Shown piece after piece: positions 7,021 to 15,678 of a stretch of DNA of 64,000 nt. Positions within the stretch are counted from its first letter, which is position 1; every line of letters starts with the position of its first letter. A program made the translations under genes and the position numbers. The notes under the pieces are model-generated. The model did no database searches, was not told where the DNA came from, and saw nothing but the letters and a program-made list of their open reading frames with translations. Origin of the DNA: Nocardia speluncae NBRC 108251 (GTDB taxonomy: Bacteria > Actinomycetota > Actinomycetes > Mycobacteriales > Mycobacteriaceae); contig NZ_BDBZ01000006.1 in NCBI RefSeq assembly GCF_001613245.1, positions 124,001-188,000 of the forward strand, read 5' to 3'.

Positions 7021-9459
7021 CTACTCGAGTGAGGGTTGCTGTAGTAGCCATTGCCGGTAGGTTTCGTGCCGGAATTGGTAGGCAGTGCCGTTCACACGTA
7101 GCAATCCATTGCGGCGAGCCCAGTCCAGAAACACAGTCGGTCGATTCGGAAAGGCCTTGGTGCACCGGAAGATAAGCGTCGCAGTTAAGAATCTCCCAGT
7201 CGCACGACCGGACGCGAACACCACCGTCAACACGAGTCCGAACGCCAACAGAAGCTCACGCATAAACAAGCCTCGGTCAACAGTAAACATGAATATATGT
7301 ACAGATGCGATTATCAGACCGGACGCGAGGCAGGCCATCACGCCGGCAAGGACTGCGACTTGGATATCGCCCCGAATCAGTCGCCTTTCATCGACCACGC
7401 TGCGTAACTGGTCCTTAGCATCAACGCCGACCGCGACCACGAGCACGGCAACAACCGCGAACATGGCCACGACCCCGATCCTGTCAGACCTCGACATCAC
7501 GACCTGGAACTCGAGCATGGGCACGAGCAGGGCCATGAAAATGAAAATGCCCCAGAGCACGGCAACGACCGCGACAACGAGCACGACAACGGGCGCAAGT
7601 ACGATGATGAGACCTCTGCGCCATCCTGACAGCTGGGGCGCCCGCCACACCGCGACTCGCTTCGTCGTAGGTTCGACGAGCCCAACCGCGACCACAACCA
7701 GCACCACGTTCGCCGCGAGCTGGTCCCACCACGACGAGTCGACCGAGCCCCCGAGGATCACGCCTACGGTGTGACTGACGATTGTCCACCCGAGCAGAAC
7801 CCCGACCACGAGCCTTCTGCGCCATCTCGACCGTCCGGGCGCCCGCCTCACCACTCGCGTAGATTCGACCACCCCGAACATGGCCCCGAACATGGCCCCG
7901 AACGCGACACCAAACAAACCCCCAGCCACGAGGTAAGCCAAGGGGTGGCGGGCAGAATCTATTTCGCTCTCGCCAGCGAGCTCGATCCCGAGCTCAAGAC
8001 CGCCTGCGACCACAAGCCAAACCACGAGCCCGACCGAGAGCGCTTTGCGCCATCTCGACTTTTCGGTCGCCCGCCATACCATGCGCTTCGCCGTAGGTTC
8101 GATGAGTCCAGCCCTGCCCCCGACCACGAGCCCGATCATGGCTCCCACCACAACCCCGATAATGAGCACTCGCAAGAGCCCGACATAGTAAGCAGCGATG
8201 CCGAAACCGAACGTGATCGCGACGATGATGCCGACGGTAAGTCCGTGCAAGATACGACATCGGGTACTCCCTGCGACTTCCCAGATCTCATCGAGCCGAA
8301 CGGAGGTACCGTCGCGCCCGGTGTTACGGCGGTCTTCGAGGAAATGGGCTAGTGACTGCATCCAGACGTGGACATTATCGCGGGTGTACTTGCGGTATTG
8401 CTTTTTCTGTTTGAGACCGACCGCTGCGGGGATCTGGGCGGCGAACAGGAGGTCCTCGACGGCGTCTACGGTGGTGCAACTGGTGAGCCGGTCAGCGATG
8501 CCTGGCGCAGGAGTGATGCCAGGGGCAGGGTGCAGGGCGTTGATGGCGAGGCTGAGCATCCAAGGGCTGTGTAGCGCAGTTGCCAGGGCTCCGTCCGGCT
8601 CGGAAACGATGTGGGCGGTGACCTCGGACCAGTCCTCGCTGGCGGGACCGATACCCTTCCGATAGCTGGTGAGGTAGCTGTCGATCCGGTCGATTGACAG
8701 TGGCTGCAGGGTGACGGTTTCGGCGCCGTGCAGCCCGTTGTCTGCACGGAGGTCTGCCAGTTCCTGAAACTCGGTGGTGCGGCACACGACGACAACGGGT
8801 TCGTTGCGCCAGGCAGTGTTGAGCTGGTCCAGCAGCGCGCGGGCCCGCGCCCCTTGACCGTCGGGAGTGTCCATTTCGTCGAGACCGTCGATGATCGGCA
8901 GGATCATCCTGTCCTCGACCAACTTTCGTGCCAGTACCGGCCGCAATTGGGGGTAGTCGTAGCCGAGCCGGGTCGTCAACCAGCCGGAGAAATCCTGCGT
9001 GCCATCCCACCCCGAGGCGTTGACTCGCACCGGAACCGGGTGCTCAGCGCGCACCGCGTCGGCCAAGCCCCGGCGTGTGTCCAGGAGTCCCAGCACCAGG
9101 TGGATTGCGGCGACGGTTTTGCCGCTACCGGGCTCACCGAGTACGACCAGACGCGGGAGCGGTCGATCGAGCAGCTCGTAATAGGCCGTGATGTCGGAGA
9201 CATCAGCCGACTCGATCATTTCATCAGGCTGTGATGGCGAGGTGGTGGTGAAACTGACGCGCATGTAGTTTCCCTTGCCTACCCGTAGATCCTCACCCGA
9301 CCGTCGTTCCCTGTTACGTACTGCCACAGCCAATTCATCGGCCCACGCCGCGACCGATGCCCTGTCCGTGGGTGGTCTCCACCAGCGCCACAACGACATC
9401 GACGGTTGGACCAATGCCTTACCGACCCCGCCCGCGACTGCTGTCTCCACACCCGACAT
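7021..9459 (-). CDS. NACHT-domain STAND ATPase with multi-span membrane domain
   Basis: An 812-residue protein. An N-terminal region (1-100) precedes a NACHT NTPase with Walker A GEPGSGKT at 108-115 and Walker B LPIIDGLDEMD at 187-197. A helical region reaches about residue 400, then a membrane domain of about 10 hydrophobic segments (405-765). The tail holds a short basic module and YQFRHETYRQWL (793-804), resembling the C-terminus of actinomycete NACHT proteins. Three membrane loops repeat the pattern G(L/V)(I/V)E(P/S)T...RA...(S/G)(R/G)WRxxL. STAND NTPases often act in signalling or phage defence (established), but a defence role here is inference. Base composition looks less GC-rich than the neighbours. 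Confidence 0.85.
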   Translation of the reverse strand: MSGVETAVAGGVGKALVQPSMSLWRWWRPPTDRASVAAWADELAVAVRNRERRSGEDLRVGKGNYMRVSFTTTSPSQPDEMIESADVSDITAYYELLDRPLPRLVVLGEPGSGKTVAAIHLVLGLLDTRRGLADAVRAEHPVPVRVNASGWDGTQDFSGWLTTRLGYDYPQLRPVLARKLVEDRMILPIIDGLDEMDTPDGQGARARALLDQLNTAWRNEPVVVVCRTTEFQELADLRADNGLHGAETVTLQPLSIDRIDSYLTSYRKGIGPASEDWSEVTAHIVSEPDGALATALHSPWMLSLAINALHPAPGITPAPGIADRLTSCTTVDAVEDLLFAAQIPAAVGLKQKKQYRKYTRDNVHVWMQSLAHFLEDRRNTGRDGTSVRLDEIWEVAGSTRCRILHGLTVGIIVAITFGFGIAAYYVGLLRVLIIGVVVGAMIGLVVGGRAGLIEPTAKRMVWRATEKSRWRKALSVGLVVWLVVAGGLELGIELAGESEIDSARHPLAYLVAGGLFGVAFGAMFGAMFGVVESTRVVRRAPGRSRWRRRLVVGVLLGWTIVSHTVGVILGGSVDSSWWDQLAANVVLVVVAVGLVEPTTKRVAVWRAPQLSGWRRGLIIVLAPVVVLVVAVVAVLWGIFIFMALLVPMLEFQVVMSRSDRIGVVAMFAVVAVLVVAVGVDAKDQLRSVVDERRLIRGDIQVAVLAGVMACLASGLIIASVHIFMFTVDRGLFMRELLLAFGLVLTVVFASGRATGRFLTATLIFRCTKAFPNRPTVFLDWARRNGLLRVNGTAYQFRHETYRQWLLQQPSLE

Positions 9460-10168
9460 GCGTAATAACCTGCCATCTCATACGTGCCAGCGCACGTGGT
9501 AGACCGAACTACAGCCGATTTCCGGCGAAACATCCAGGCGTTGAATATTATTCGATTCGCGACCCTCTGGTCGTCGATCCACGGGAACTTCGGGGGCGGG
9601 CACGGCCGCCACACCCAGCACTCACAGACACCGATCACACCGAGAGATGCAGGACTGATCATGACTGAATCCCTTCATGGTTCGGTCGATGCCCGGCTGT
9701 GCGATACTCCCGGCCACCTCGAATATGGCCAGTTCACACGGCATTTCACGGCAACTCACTCGGCTGCTGCCAGTGAGCATAACCACCAGATCCCGGACCG
9801 TCATCAGCACGAACTGCGAGCTCGGATCAATCACGCCCCGACGCTTCGCCACCACCACTCCGGTCAGCTTGGGCGCTGCCCAATTAACCAAGATTCCGGC
9901 CAAGAAAGCGTTGCAGGATTTCGGTTTCACCACCATGACCGGGCTGAGCGGCTCTGGTATGTACCGATGCACATTGCCGTCGGCGCGGGCTACTTCGCGA
10001 AAATCCCGGCAGCGAAGGCTCTCTCTGAGGCCCCCAGATCTCCGAACGCTCCGGAAGCCTTTTGCCGGACGCAGAGCGCTGAACCGCGGGTCTCGTAGCC
10101 ACGAGACTGTTCGGCAGTCAGAGCAGATCGCGCTGTGGGTATAGGGCACACACCATCGACGCATGCGG
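9460..10168. other. 709-bp stretch without a supportable gene
   Basis: Several open frames cross it on both strands, but none shows a recognisable domain, a plausible start with ribosome site, or consistent coding character. A frame on the minus strand (about 9640-10060) has protein-like hydrophobic runs and could be a decayed gene. The stretch lies between the NACHT gene and a Uma2 relic. Confidence 0.5.
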
Positions 10169-10538
10169 TCAGAATTCCAGGTCGGGCCAGGGGATACCGA
10201 TCGGGAACGGTTGATCGCGATCACTCCCGGAGCGGTCGGTGACCAGGCACCTGCCAGGATGTAGTTGGCGCGGTGCAGCACCGTGATCCCGGGCTCGGGG
10301 AGGCTGCACATCCGGCACGAGGGTGTAGGGTCCGCGCACATCGCCGCAGACCATTCCACGGGAGATTGGTGAATTCCTGGTGCTCATGGGGACCTCGGCG
10401 CAACCACACCACTCGGCCCTCCCAGAGTTCGATGCGTTCAGCAATCTCCTCGGGCAGGGACTCGAGCTCCTCCCAGGTCATGTACTCGGGCTCGGGGCGC
10501 TGTACATCCGGCCACGGCATGGTGTCATGGCAGCCCAA
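10169..10538 (-). pseudogene. relic of a Uma2-family (DUF820) putative nuclease
   Basis: The 5' part reads as an intact Uma2 N-terminus (EEIAERIELWEGRVVWLRRG, residues about 30-50). The 3' part, in another frame, ends with the family-like FPIGIPWPDLEF and a TGA. Between them the frame shifts repeatedly and the catalytic PD-(D/E)xK core is largely deleted: about 120 codons remain of a normal 190-210. The product cannot be functional. Uma2 genes are often accessory and of PD-(D/E)xK nuclease fold (established). Confidence 0.75.
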
Positions 10539-10650
10539 TCAGAGCTTTCACCTGCACGTTGACCCAGCATATGAGCACCCGTGCGGCGCCGGGTCCGGAT
10601 ACTTCGCAATGCTCGCCGGTTCGCTCCGGCAGAGCGCTTTCCCGGCGAGT

Positions 10651-10687
10651 CTGAAAGGGCTTTCAGCTGGTTTCAGGTGTATTTCAG
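10651..10687. promoter_or_regulatory. inverted repeat plus iterated TTTCAG sites
   Basis: CTGAAAG-GG-CTTTCAG is a perfect 7-bp inverted repeat at 10651-10666. Its right arm begins a series of three TTTCAG hexamers at 10661, 10671 and 10682, spaced about one helical turn. Such spacing is typical of OmpR/PhoB-type response-regulator sites. They lie 60-96 bp upstream of the small gene at 10747. Confidence 0.4.
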
Positions 10688-10746
10688 CACCCTCCTGCCA
10701 CTGTGGCGTTCGACATCATCAGGAACGGCGAGAGGGGCAAGCAGGT

Positions 10747-10935
10747 ATGAAGCAGAATGTACGGATCAACGGGAACCCCTACCGTGTTGTCGGCCGGTTG
10801 CCGCTGTCGCCGGTATCGCGTGCGTGCTACGGCAAGTACCGGTTCACGCTGCGCCGGACGACCGACGGGACTCTGTGGTCGGCATTCGGCACCAGGATCA
10901 GCCCGGTGTCGGAGTTGGTGCGGCAGCGCGCCTGA
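10747..10935 (+). CDS. small basic protein of unknown function (62 aa)
   Basis: A short open frame with ATG 10747 and upstream GAGAGG. The product is basic (many Arg), with no signal peptide or membrane segment and no domain I recognise. Support for it being real is the plausible ribosome site and the operator-like TTTCAG repeats upstream. Against it is its position in a stretch full of gene remnants. The GNAT relic follows on the same strand. Confidence 0.4.
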   Translation: MKQNVRINGNPYRVVGRLPLSPVSRACYGKYRFTLRRTTDGTLWSAFGTRISPVSELVRQRA

Positions 10936-10983
10936 GGCGAGTAATCGATTGCTGCACAGGGTTTTTCGGTGGAACATCTGGGC

Positions 10984-11173
10984 ATGGCGATCCGAACGAT
11001 CGGGCCGGACGAATGGCCGACAGCGCGGACGGTGCGGCTGGAAGCGCTCGCCGGGTCGCCGCCGGGCACTTCCATGCGGAAGCCACGCAGTGGAGTGAAC
11101 AGCGGTGGCGGGAGTGGACGGCCCGCCGGCTGCGGTTGTGGGTGCTCGACGGGAACCTCGAATGCAGACTGCT
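10984..11173 (+). pseudogene. N-terminal relic of a GNAT acetyltransferase
   Basis: ATG 10984 begins MAIRTIGPDEWP...VRLEALA, the usual first strand and helix of a GNAT enzyme. After about 28 codons (near 11070) the homology moves to another frame as FHAEATQWSEQRWREWTA. The sequence then stops matching and runs into the converging serine-hydrolase gene, so the acetyl-CoA binding core is absent. It is a frameshifted and truncated remnant. Confidence 0.6.
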
Positions 11174-11186
11174 GCCGAGCCGGTCA

Positions 11187-12371
11187 CTATGTGCCGCACA
11201 GTGCGTGAGCGACCAGTTCACTCGCCTCGGCTTCCTGTTCGATCATCTTTTCCGGCAGGGCCGTCGTCTGGGAAACCACTACGCTGCGTTTGCCGTCGGG
11301 AGCGACCCCGTCGCTGGTGATATACCCGGCATCACCGCCGCCGTGACCCCAGTATTCGCCCCCACAGGGAAGTGGCCGTTGCACCAATCCGAGACCGTAT
11401 TTCCCGCCAGGCCAGAGCAATTCGGTACGGTCGTCGATATCGACGGTTCTCTGCATTTCGCCGAGTTCCGTGGGCCGCAGCAGCTTTCCACCGAGCAGTG
11501 CCCGATAGAACGTATTCATATCGGCGGTCGTGGAAATCAGATTCTCCGTACCGTCGAGTACCTCGGTGGTGTCGACGAGCTCGTCGCTGCCGGGAAATAC
11601 CGAGTAGGCACGGGCGTGCGGATCGGGCAGGGTGGTACTCCCGCTGGGCCATACCGAATGCCGCATGCCGAGTGGCCGCAAGATTCGCTGTTCGATCTCT
11701 ACCTGCCAGCTGTTACCGGTGACCGATTCGATAATGCTCTCGGCAAGAAGGAAATTCGTGTTGGAGTATGCCCACCCCTGGCCGGGTTCGAAAGCGGGTG
11801 CAACCGCCATAGCGCGCCGAATCAGTTCGGCACGTGAATAGGTATCGAACCGATGCTCGTAGTATTGCGCCTTCGAATCGAACCCCGGATAGTCGTCGAG
11901 TAGACCGCTGGTGTTCTGTAACAGTTGCCGAAGTGTGATCCTGCGGCCATCGATCTCGCGTCCGGCTCCGGTTCCCACGACCACTCCGGGCAGGTACGCC
12001 TCCACGCTGTCGTCGATCGATAGCCGCCCTTCCCCGGCCAACTGCAGAACCACGGTGGCAACCATGGGTTTGGTGGCACTGGCAACGCGGAAATACCCGT
12101 TGTGCGGCACCGGCCGTTCGGTATCGGTTTCGGCTACGCCGCTGACCGCCAGCGCGCTCCGGCCCGCGTCGTCCACGGCGCGAGCTTGCACACCGGTCAC
12201 ACCGAGCGCCGTAATCGCATCCACATAGCGTTGAAGATGTGGCCCGTCGTCTCGGGGAACTTGTGCCCCGGCACAGCCGGAGATGGCCGATGCCGCAATC
12301 ACCACCGCCGCGGTACCCATCGACCAGTAATGACGTGTGGCTGCACGCCGGGCGGTCCGAGGGAAGAACAT
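11187..12371 (-). CDS. serine hydrolase of the beta-lactamase/D-Ala-D-Ala carboxypeptidase family, lipoprotein
   Basis: A 394-residue exported protein. The signal ends in a lipobox ISGC with Cys33, so it is probably lipid-anchored outside the membrane. The class C beta-lactamase-like motifs are present: SxxK as SATK (98-101), YxN as YSN (202-204), and an HGGG near the C-terminus in place of KTG. Such proteins act on D-alanyl peptides or esters; resistance is not implied. The start ATG 12371 is chosen for the AGGAGC ribosome site. Confidence 0.85.
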   Translation of the reverse strand: MFFPRTARRAATRHYWSMGTAAVVIAASAISGCAGAQVPRDDGPHLQRYVDAITALGVTGVQARAVDDAGRSALAVSGVAETDTERPVPHNGYFRVASATKPMVATVVLQLAGEGRLSIDDSVEAYLPGVVVGTGAGREIDGRRITLRQLLQNTSGLLDDYPGFDSKAQYYEHRFDTYSRAELIRRAMAVAPAFEPGQGWAYSNTNFLLAESIIESVTGNSWQVEIEQRILRPLGMRHSVWPSGSTTLPDPHARAYSVFPGSDELVDTTEVLDGTENLISTTADMNTFYRALLGGKLLRPTELGEMQRTVDIDDRTELLWPGGKYGLGLVQRPLPCGGEYWGHGGGDAGYITSDGVAPDGKRSVVVSQTTALPEKMIEQEAEASELVAHALCGT

Positions 12372-12528
12372 GCACGCTCCTGATCTTTCCCACAACGCTA
12401 GGTGCGCAGCCAGGCGGGCCGCCTCATACTCCGGTATCACCTTTCGGCGATCGTCACCCGAGCCGATACCGAGAAACACGAGGATGCCGGATCATGCCGG
12501 CGACTGCACCCGAGGATCCTCAGGCTAC

Positions 12529-12552
12529 ATATCTCCGTATTCAAGTAGATAT
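12529..12552. promoter_or_regulatory. ATATCT-N12-AGATAT inverted repeat before the mod operon
   Basis: A perfect 6-bp inverted repeat, with partial symmetry further out, lies 11-34 bp upstream of the HTH-TOBE start. AT-rich inverted repeats of this kind bind ModE-type molybdate regulators (established for ModE). Here it could be the site of the regulator encoded immediately downstream. Confidence 0.4.
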
Positions 12553-12562
12553 ACTGCTGTTC

Positions 12563-12964
12563 GTGACGTATCTGCGAATCCGTGAGGCTGCCGGACTGCT
12601 CGGGGTCAGCGATGACACCGTGCGGCGCTGGATCGACCAGGGACGGCTGCCGTCGATCCGGCTGGAAAACGGACGCAAAGGCGTGCGCGGGCAGGATCTG
12701 GCAGAGTTCGCGCGGGAGATCGCCGACGCGCCCGAACCGGGCGTAACCGTGGCGGCCTCGGCGCGCAACCGGATGCGTGGCATTGTGACCAGGGTGCTCA
12801 CCGATACCGTGATGGCGCAGGTGGAGATGCAGGCCGGGCCGTTCCGGCTGGTATCGCTGCTGAGCCGGGAATCGGTGGAAGAACTCGGGCTCGAAGTGGG
12901 CAGTGTGGCAGTGGCGTCGGTGAAGTCGACGCATGTGGTCGTCGAGATACCGGAGATCTCATGA
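12563..12964 (+). CDS. HTH and TOBE (molybdate-binding) regulator of the mod operon
   Basis: A 133-residue protein starting at GTG. Residues 2-50 are a MerR/excisionase-type helix-turn-helix (REAAGLLGVSDDTVRRWIDQG). Residues about 65-131 are a TOBE/Mop fold, which binds molybdate or tungstate. The stop overlaps modA by ATGA, so the four genes form one operon. It probably senses intracellular molybdate and controls transporter expression, like ModE but with a shorter architecture. Confidence 0.82.
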   Translation: MTYLRIREAAGLLGVSDDTVRRWIDQGRLPSIRLENGRKGVRGQDLAEFAREIADAPEPGVTVAASARNRMRGIVTRVLTDTVMAQVEMQAGPFRLVSLLSRESVEELGLEVGSVAVASVKSTHVVVEIPEIS

Positions 12965-13761
12965 AAACGATGACAGGTCGGGTATTACGCCGTCTGACCC
13001 CGGCGGTCGCGCTGGTCGTTGTGCTGGCCGGCTGCGCGTCGGAGGACTCCGGGGGTGAATCGAGCGGCGGGCCGGGTGATGGACTCGGCGGCAGCCTCAC
13101 GGTGTTCGCGGCGGCCTCGCTCACCGAGGTATTCACCACTCTCGGTGCACAGTTCGAGGACGCCCACCCGGACGTGGATGTGGTGTTCAGTTTCGCGGGC
13201 AGTTCGGCGCTGGCCGAACAGATCCGGCAGGGCGCACCGGCCGATGTGTTCGCCTCGGCGTCGCCACACAATATGGAACAGGTGGTGGTCTCCGGTGATA
13301 TCACCGGGGGGCCGGTCACCTTCGCGCGTAACCGCCTCGAAATCGCGGTGCCGCGCGGGAATCCGGGCAGTATCAGTGGTCTCGCCGATTTCGGCCGTAC
13401 CGAACCCCGGATCGCCCTGTGCGCCGAACAGGTGCCGTGCGGGGCGGCGGCCGACAAGGCCTTCGCCGCGGCCGGTATCACCCCGCAACCCGATACCCGT
13501 GAACCCGATGTGAAAGCGGTGCTCACGAAAGTCACGCTCGGTGAGGTGGATGCCGCGCTGGTGTACCGGACCGATGTCCGGGCCGGGGGCGAAAAGGTGA
13601 CCGGGATCGAGTTCCCGGAATCGGAGAAAGCGATCAACGACTATCAGATGGCGCCGGTGGCCGCGGCCCCGAATCCGGCCGCGGCGGCGGCGTTCGTCGA
13701 TTTCGCGTTGACTCCGCAGGCTCGATCGGTCTTCACGACGGCCGGTTTCGACGCTCCGTGA
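12961..13761 (+). CDS. modA: molybdate ABC transporter, substrate-binding lipoprotein
   Basis: A 266-residue periplasmic-type binding protein. It has an N-terminal signal with lipobox LAGC (Cys25), so it is tethered to the outer face of the membrane. The ModA pattern follows: LTVFAAASLTEVF near residue 45, FSFAGSSALAEQI, GAPADVFASA, and a C-terminal domain with VDAALVYRTD. It captures molybdate and passes it to ModBC. ATGA overlaps join it to the regulator and to modB. Confidence 0.93.
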   Translation: MKTMTGRVLRRLTPAVALVVVLAGCASEDSGGESSGGPGDGLGGSLTVFAAASLTEVFTTLGAQFEDAHPDVDVVFSFAGSSALAEQIRQGAPADVFASASPHNMEQVVVSGDITGGPVTFARNRLEIAVPRGNPGSISGLADFGRTEPRIALCAEQVPCGAAADKAFAAAGITPQPDTREPDVKAVLTKVTLGEVDAALVYRTDVRAGGEKVTGIEFPESEKAINDYQMAPVAAAPNPAAAAAFVDFALTPQARSVFTTAGFDAP

Positions 13762-14615
13762 GCGGCGGGCCCGCGCGGCGCCCGGCAGCGGGACAATCCC
13801 GCATGGCCACACTGCGCCGGCGCCGGGCAGTGCGTGGGCGGCGGCCGCTGGTGCTGCTGGTCCCCGCGGTGCTGGGCCTGCTGTTTCTGATGGTTCCGCT
13901 GGCCGGACTGCTGATCCGAGCACCGTGGCAGGGCCTTCCGGAACGGTTGTTCAGCGCGGAAGTCGGGCAGGCGCTGCGACTCTCGCTGGTGTGCGCGAGC
14001 CTGGCCACCGTGCTGTGCCTGCTACTGGGTATCCCGCTCGCCTGGCTGCTGGCGCGGGGTGATCTACCCGGACGCGGGCTGATCCGCGCGCTGGTCACCG
14101 TGCCGCTGGTGTTGCCGCCGGTGGTCGGCGGTGTGGCATTGCTGCTGGTGCTCGGCCGACGCGGGGTGATCGGCCAGTACCTCTACGACTGGTTCGGGAT
14201 CGCGCTGCCGTTCAGCACCGCCGGCGTGGTGGTGGCCGAGGCGTTCGTCGCCATGCCGTTCCTGGTGATCTCCGTGGAGGGCGCGCTCCGGGGCGCCGAC
14301 CCCCGGTACGAGGAGGCGGCCGCGACCCTGGGGGCTTCCCGCTGGCTCACCTTCCGGCGCGTAACCCTGCCCTCGATACTGCCCGGTGTAGTGGCCGGAA
14401 CCGTGCTGTGCTGGGCGCGGGCACTGGGCGAATTCGGTGCCACCATCACCTTCGCCGGTAACTTCCCGGGCCGCACCACGACGATGCCGCTGGCGGTGTA
14501 TCTGGCGCTGGAAACCGATCCTGCGGCCGCTATCGTGCTGAGCCTGGTGCTGCTGCTGGTGTCGGTGGTGGTGCTGGCGGCACTGCGGGAACGCTGGATC
14601 CGGGGGGCACTGTGA
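13758..14615 (+). CDS. modB: molybdate ABC transporter, permease
   Basis: A 285-residue inner-membrane protein with six hydrophobic segments and the EAA loop (YEEAAATLGASRWLTFRRVTLP near residues 180-200) that docks to the ATPase. GTG start overlapping modA, and its stop overlaps modC by 4 bp. It has an extended basic N-terminus before the first membrane span. It forms the channel of the molybdate importer. Confidence 0.92.
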   Translation: MSGGPARRPAAGQSRMATLRRRRAVRGRRPLVLLVPAVLGLLFLMVPLAGLLIRAPWQGLPERLFSAEVGQALRLSLVCASLATVLCLLLGIPLAWLLARGDLPGRGLIRALVTVPLVLPPVVGGVALLLVLGRRGVIGQYLYDWFGIALPFSTAGVVVAEAFVAMPFLVISVEGALRGADPRYEEAAATLGASRWLTFRRVTLPSILPGVVAGTVLCWARALGEFGATITFAGNFPGRTTTMPLAVYLALETDPAAAIVLSLVLLLVSVVVLAALRERWIRGAL

Positions 14616-15661
14616 CACTCGCGGCGCACTTGGGGGTCACCCGCGGCGATTTCACCCTCGACCTGGACCTCACCCTCGACCCCGGGGAGGTCGTCGCACT
14701 ACTCGGCCCCAACGGCGCCGGGAAGAGCACCGCGCTACGCGCACTGGCCGGGCTGACTCCGCTGACCGAGGGGGCGATCCGGCTGAACGAACAGGTCTGG
14801 GACGCGCCACCCACCGAATTCGTGCCCGCCGAACACCGGTCGGTCGGCGTGGTGTTCCAAGATTATCTGCTCTTCGCCCACCTCGACGCCCTCGACAACG
14901 TCGCCTTCGGGCCCCGCGCCCGCGGTATGCGACGGTCAGCGGCTCGCGAACAGGCTGCGGACTGGCTGCGCCGGGTGGGACTGGCCGATTACGCCCGGAC
15001 CCGGCCGCGGGAGCTTTCGGGGGGTCAGGCGCAGCGGGTCGCGCTGGCGCGGGCCTTGGCCGTCGACCCGGCGCTGCTGTTACTGGACGAACCGCTGGCC
15101 GCGCTGGATGCCGCTACACGGGTGCGGGTGCGGGCCGAACTGGCCCACCATCTCGGCGATTATCCCGGGCATACACTGCTGGTCACCCATGACCCGCTCG
15201 ACGCTATGGTGCTCGCCGATCGGCTGGTAATCGTAGAGCAGGGTGCAGTGGTGCAGCAGGGGGCGCCGGCCGAGGTCGCGCGGCGTCCACGCTCGGATTA
15301 TGTGGCAGATCTGGTGGGCCTCAACCTGTTCCGTGGAACCGCGACCGGCACTCGGGTGCGACTCGACGGCGGTGGTGAACTCACCGTCGCCGAACCGGCC
15401 ACCGGCCCCGTGTATCTGACCTTCGCGCCGTCGGCCGTCGGTCTGCATCCGGAGCGCCCTGGTGGGAGCCCGCGCAATACGTGGCCGGTGACCGTGGCGG
15501 GTCTGGAGCAGCACGCCCATACCGTGCGGGTGCGCCTCGACGGCGCGGTGCCGGCGCTGGCCGATATCACCCCCGTCACAGTCGCCGAACTCCGGATCAC
15601 GCCCGGGACGGAACTATGGGCGGCGCTCAAGGCCACCGAGATCCACACCTATCCGGCGTAA
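14612..15661 (+). CDS. modC: molybdate ABC transporter, ATPase
   Basis: A 349-residue ABC ATPase. Walker A GPNGAGKST is near residues 34-42, signature LSGGQAQR near 132, Walker B LLLLDEPLAALD near 152, and the switch His in LLVTHD. The C-terminal 110 residues form a TOBE-like regulatory domain. It powers ModAB uptake of molybdate, needed for molybdopterin enzymes. Start is GTG with a 4-bp overlap. Last gene of the operon; the MarR gene converges 17 bp after its stop. Confidence 0.93.
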   Translation: MTLAAHLGVTRGDFTLDLDLTLDPGEVVALLGPNGAGKSTALRALAGLTPLTEGAIRLNEQVWDAPPTEFVPAEHRSVGVVFQDYLLFAHLDALDNVAFGPRARGMRRSAAREQAADWLRRVGLADYARTRPRELSGGQAQRVALARALAVDPALLLLDEPLAALDAATRVRVRAELAHHLGDYPGHTLLVTHDPLDAMVLADRLVIVEQGAVVQQGAPAEVARRPRSDYVADLVGLNLFRGTATGTRVRLDGGGELTVAEPATGPVYLTFAPSAVGLHPERPGGSPRNTWPVTVAGLEQHAHTVRVRLDGAVPALADITPVTVAELRITPGTELWAALKATEIHTYPA

Positions 15662-15678
15662 CGAGGGCTGGAGCTCGT

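Noticed and set aside
9622..10359. Long minus-strand frame with hydrophobic runs
   Set aside because: It crosses into the Uma2 relic, has no plausible ribosome site and no recognisable domain; treated as decayed or chance sequence.
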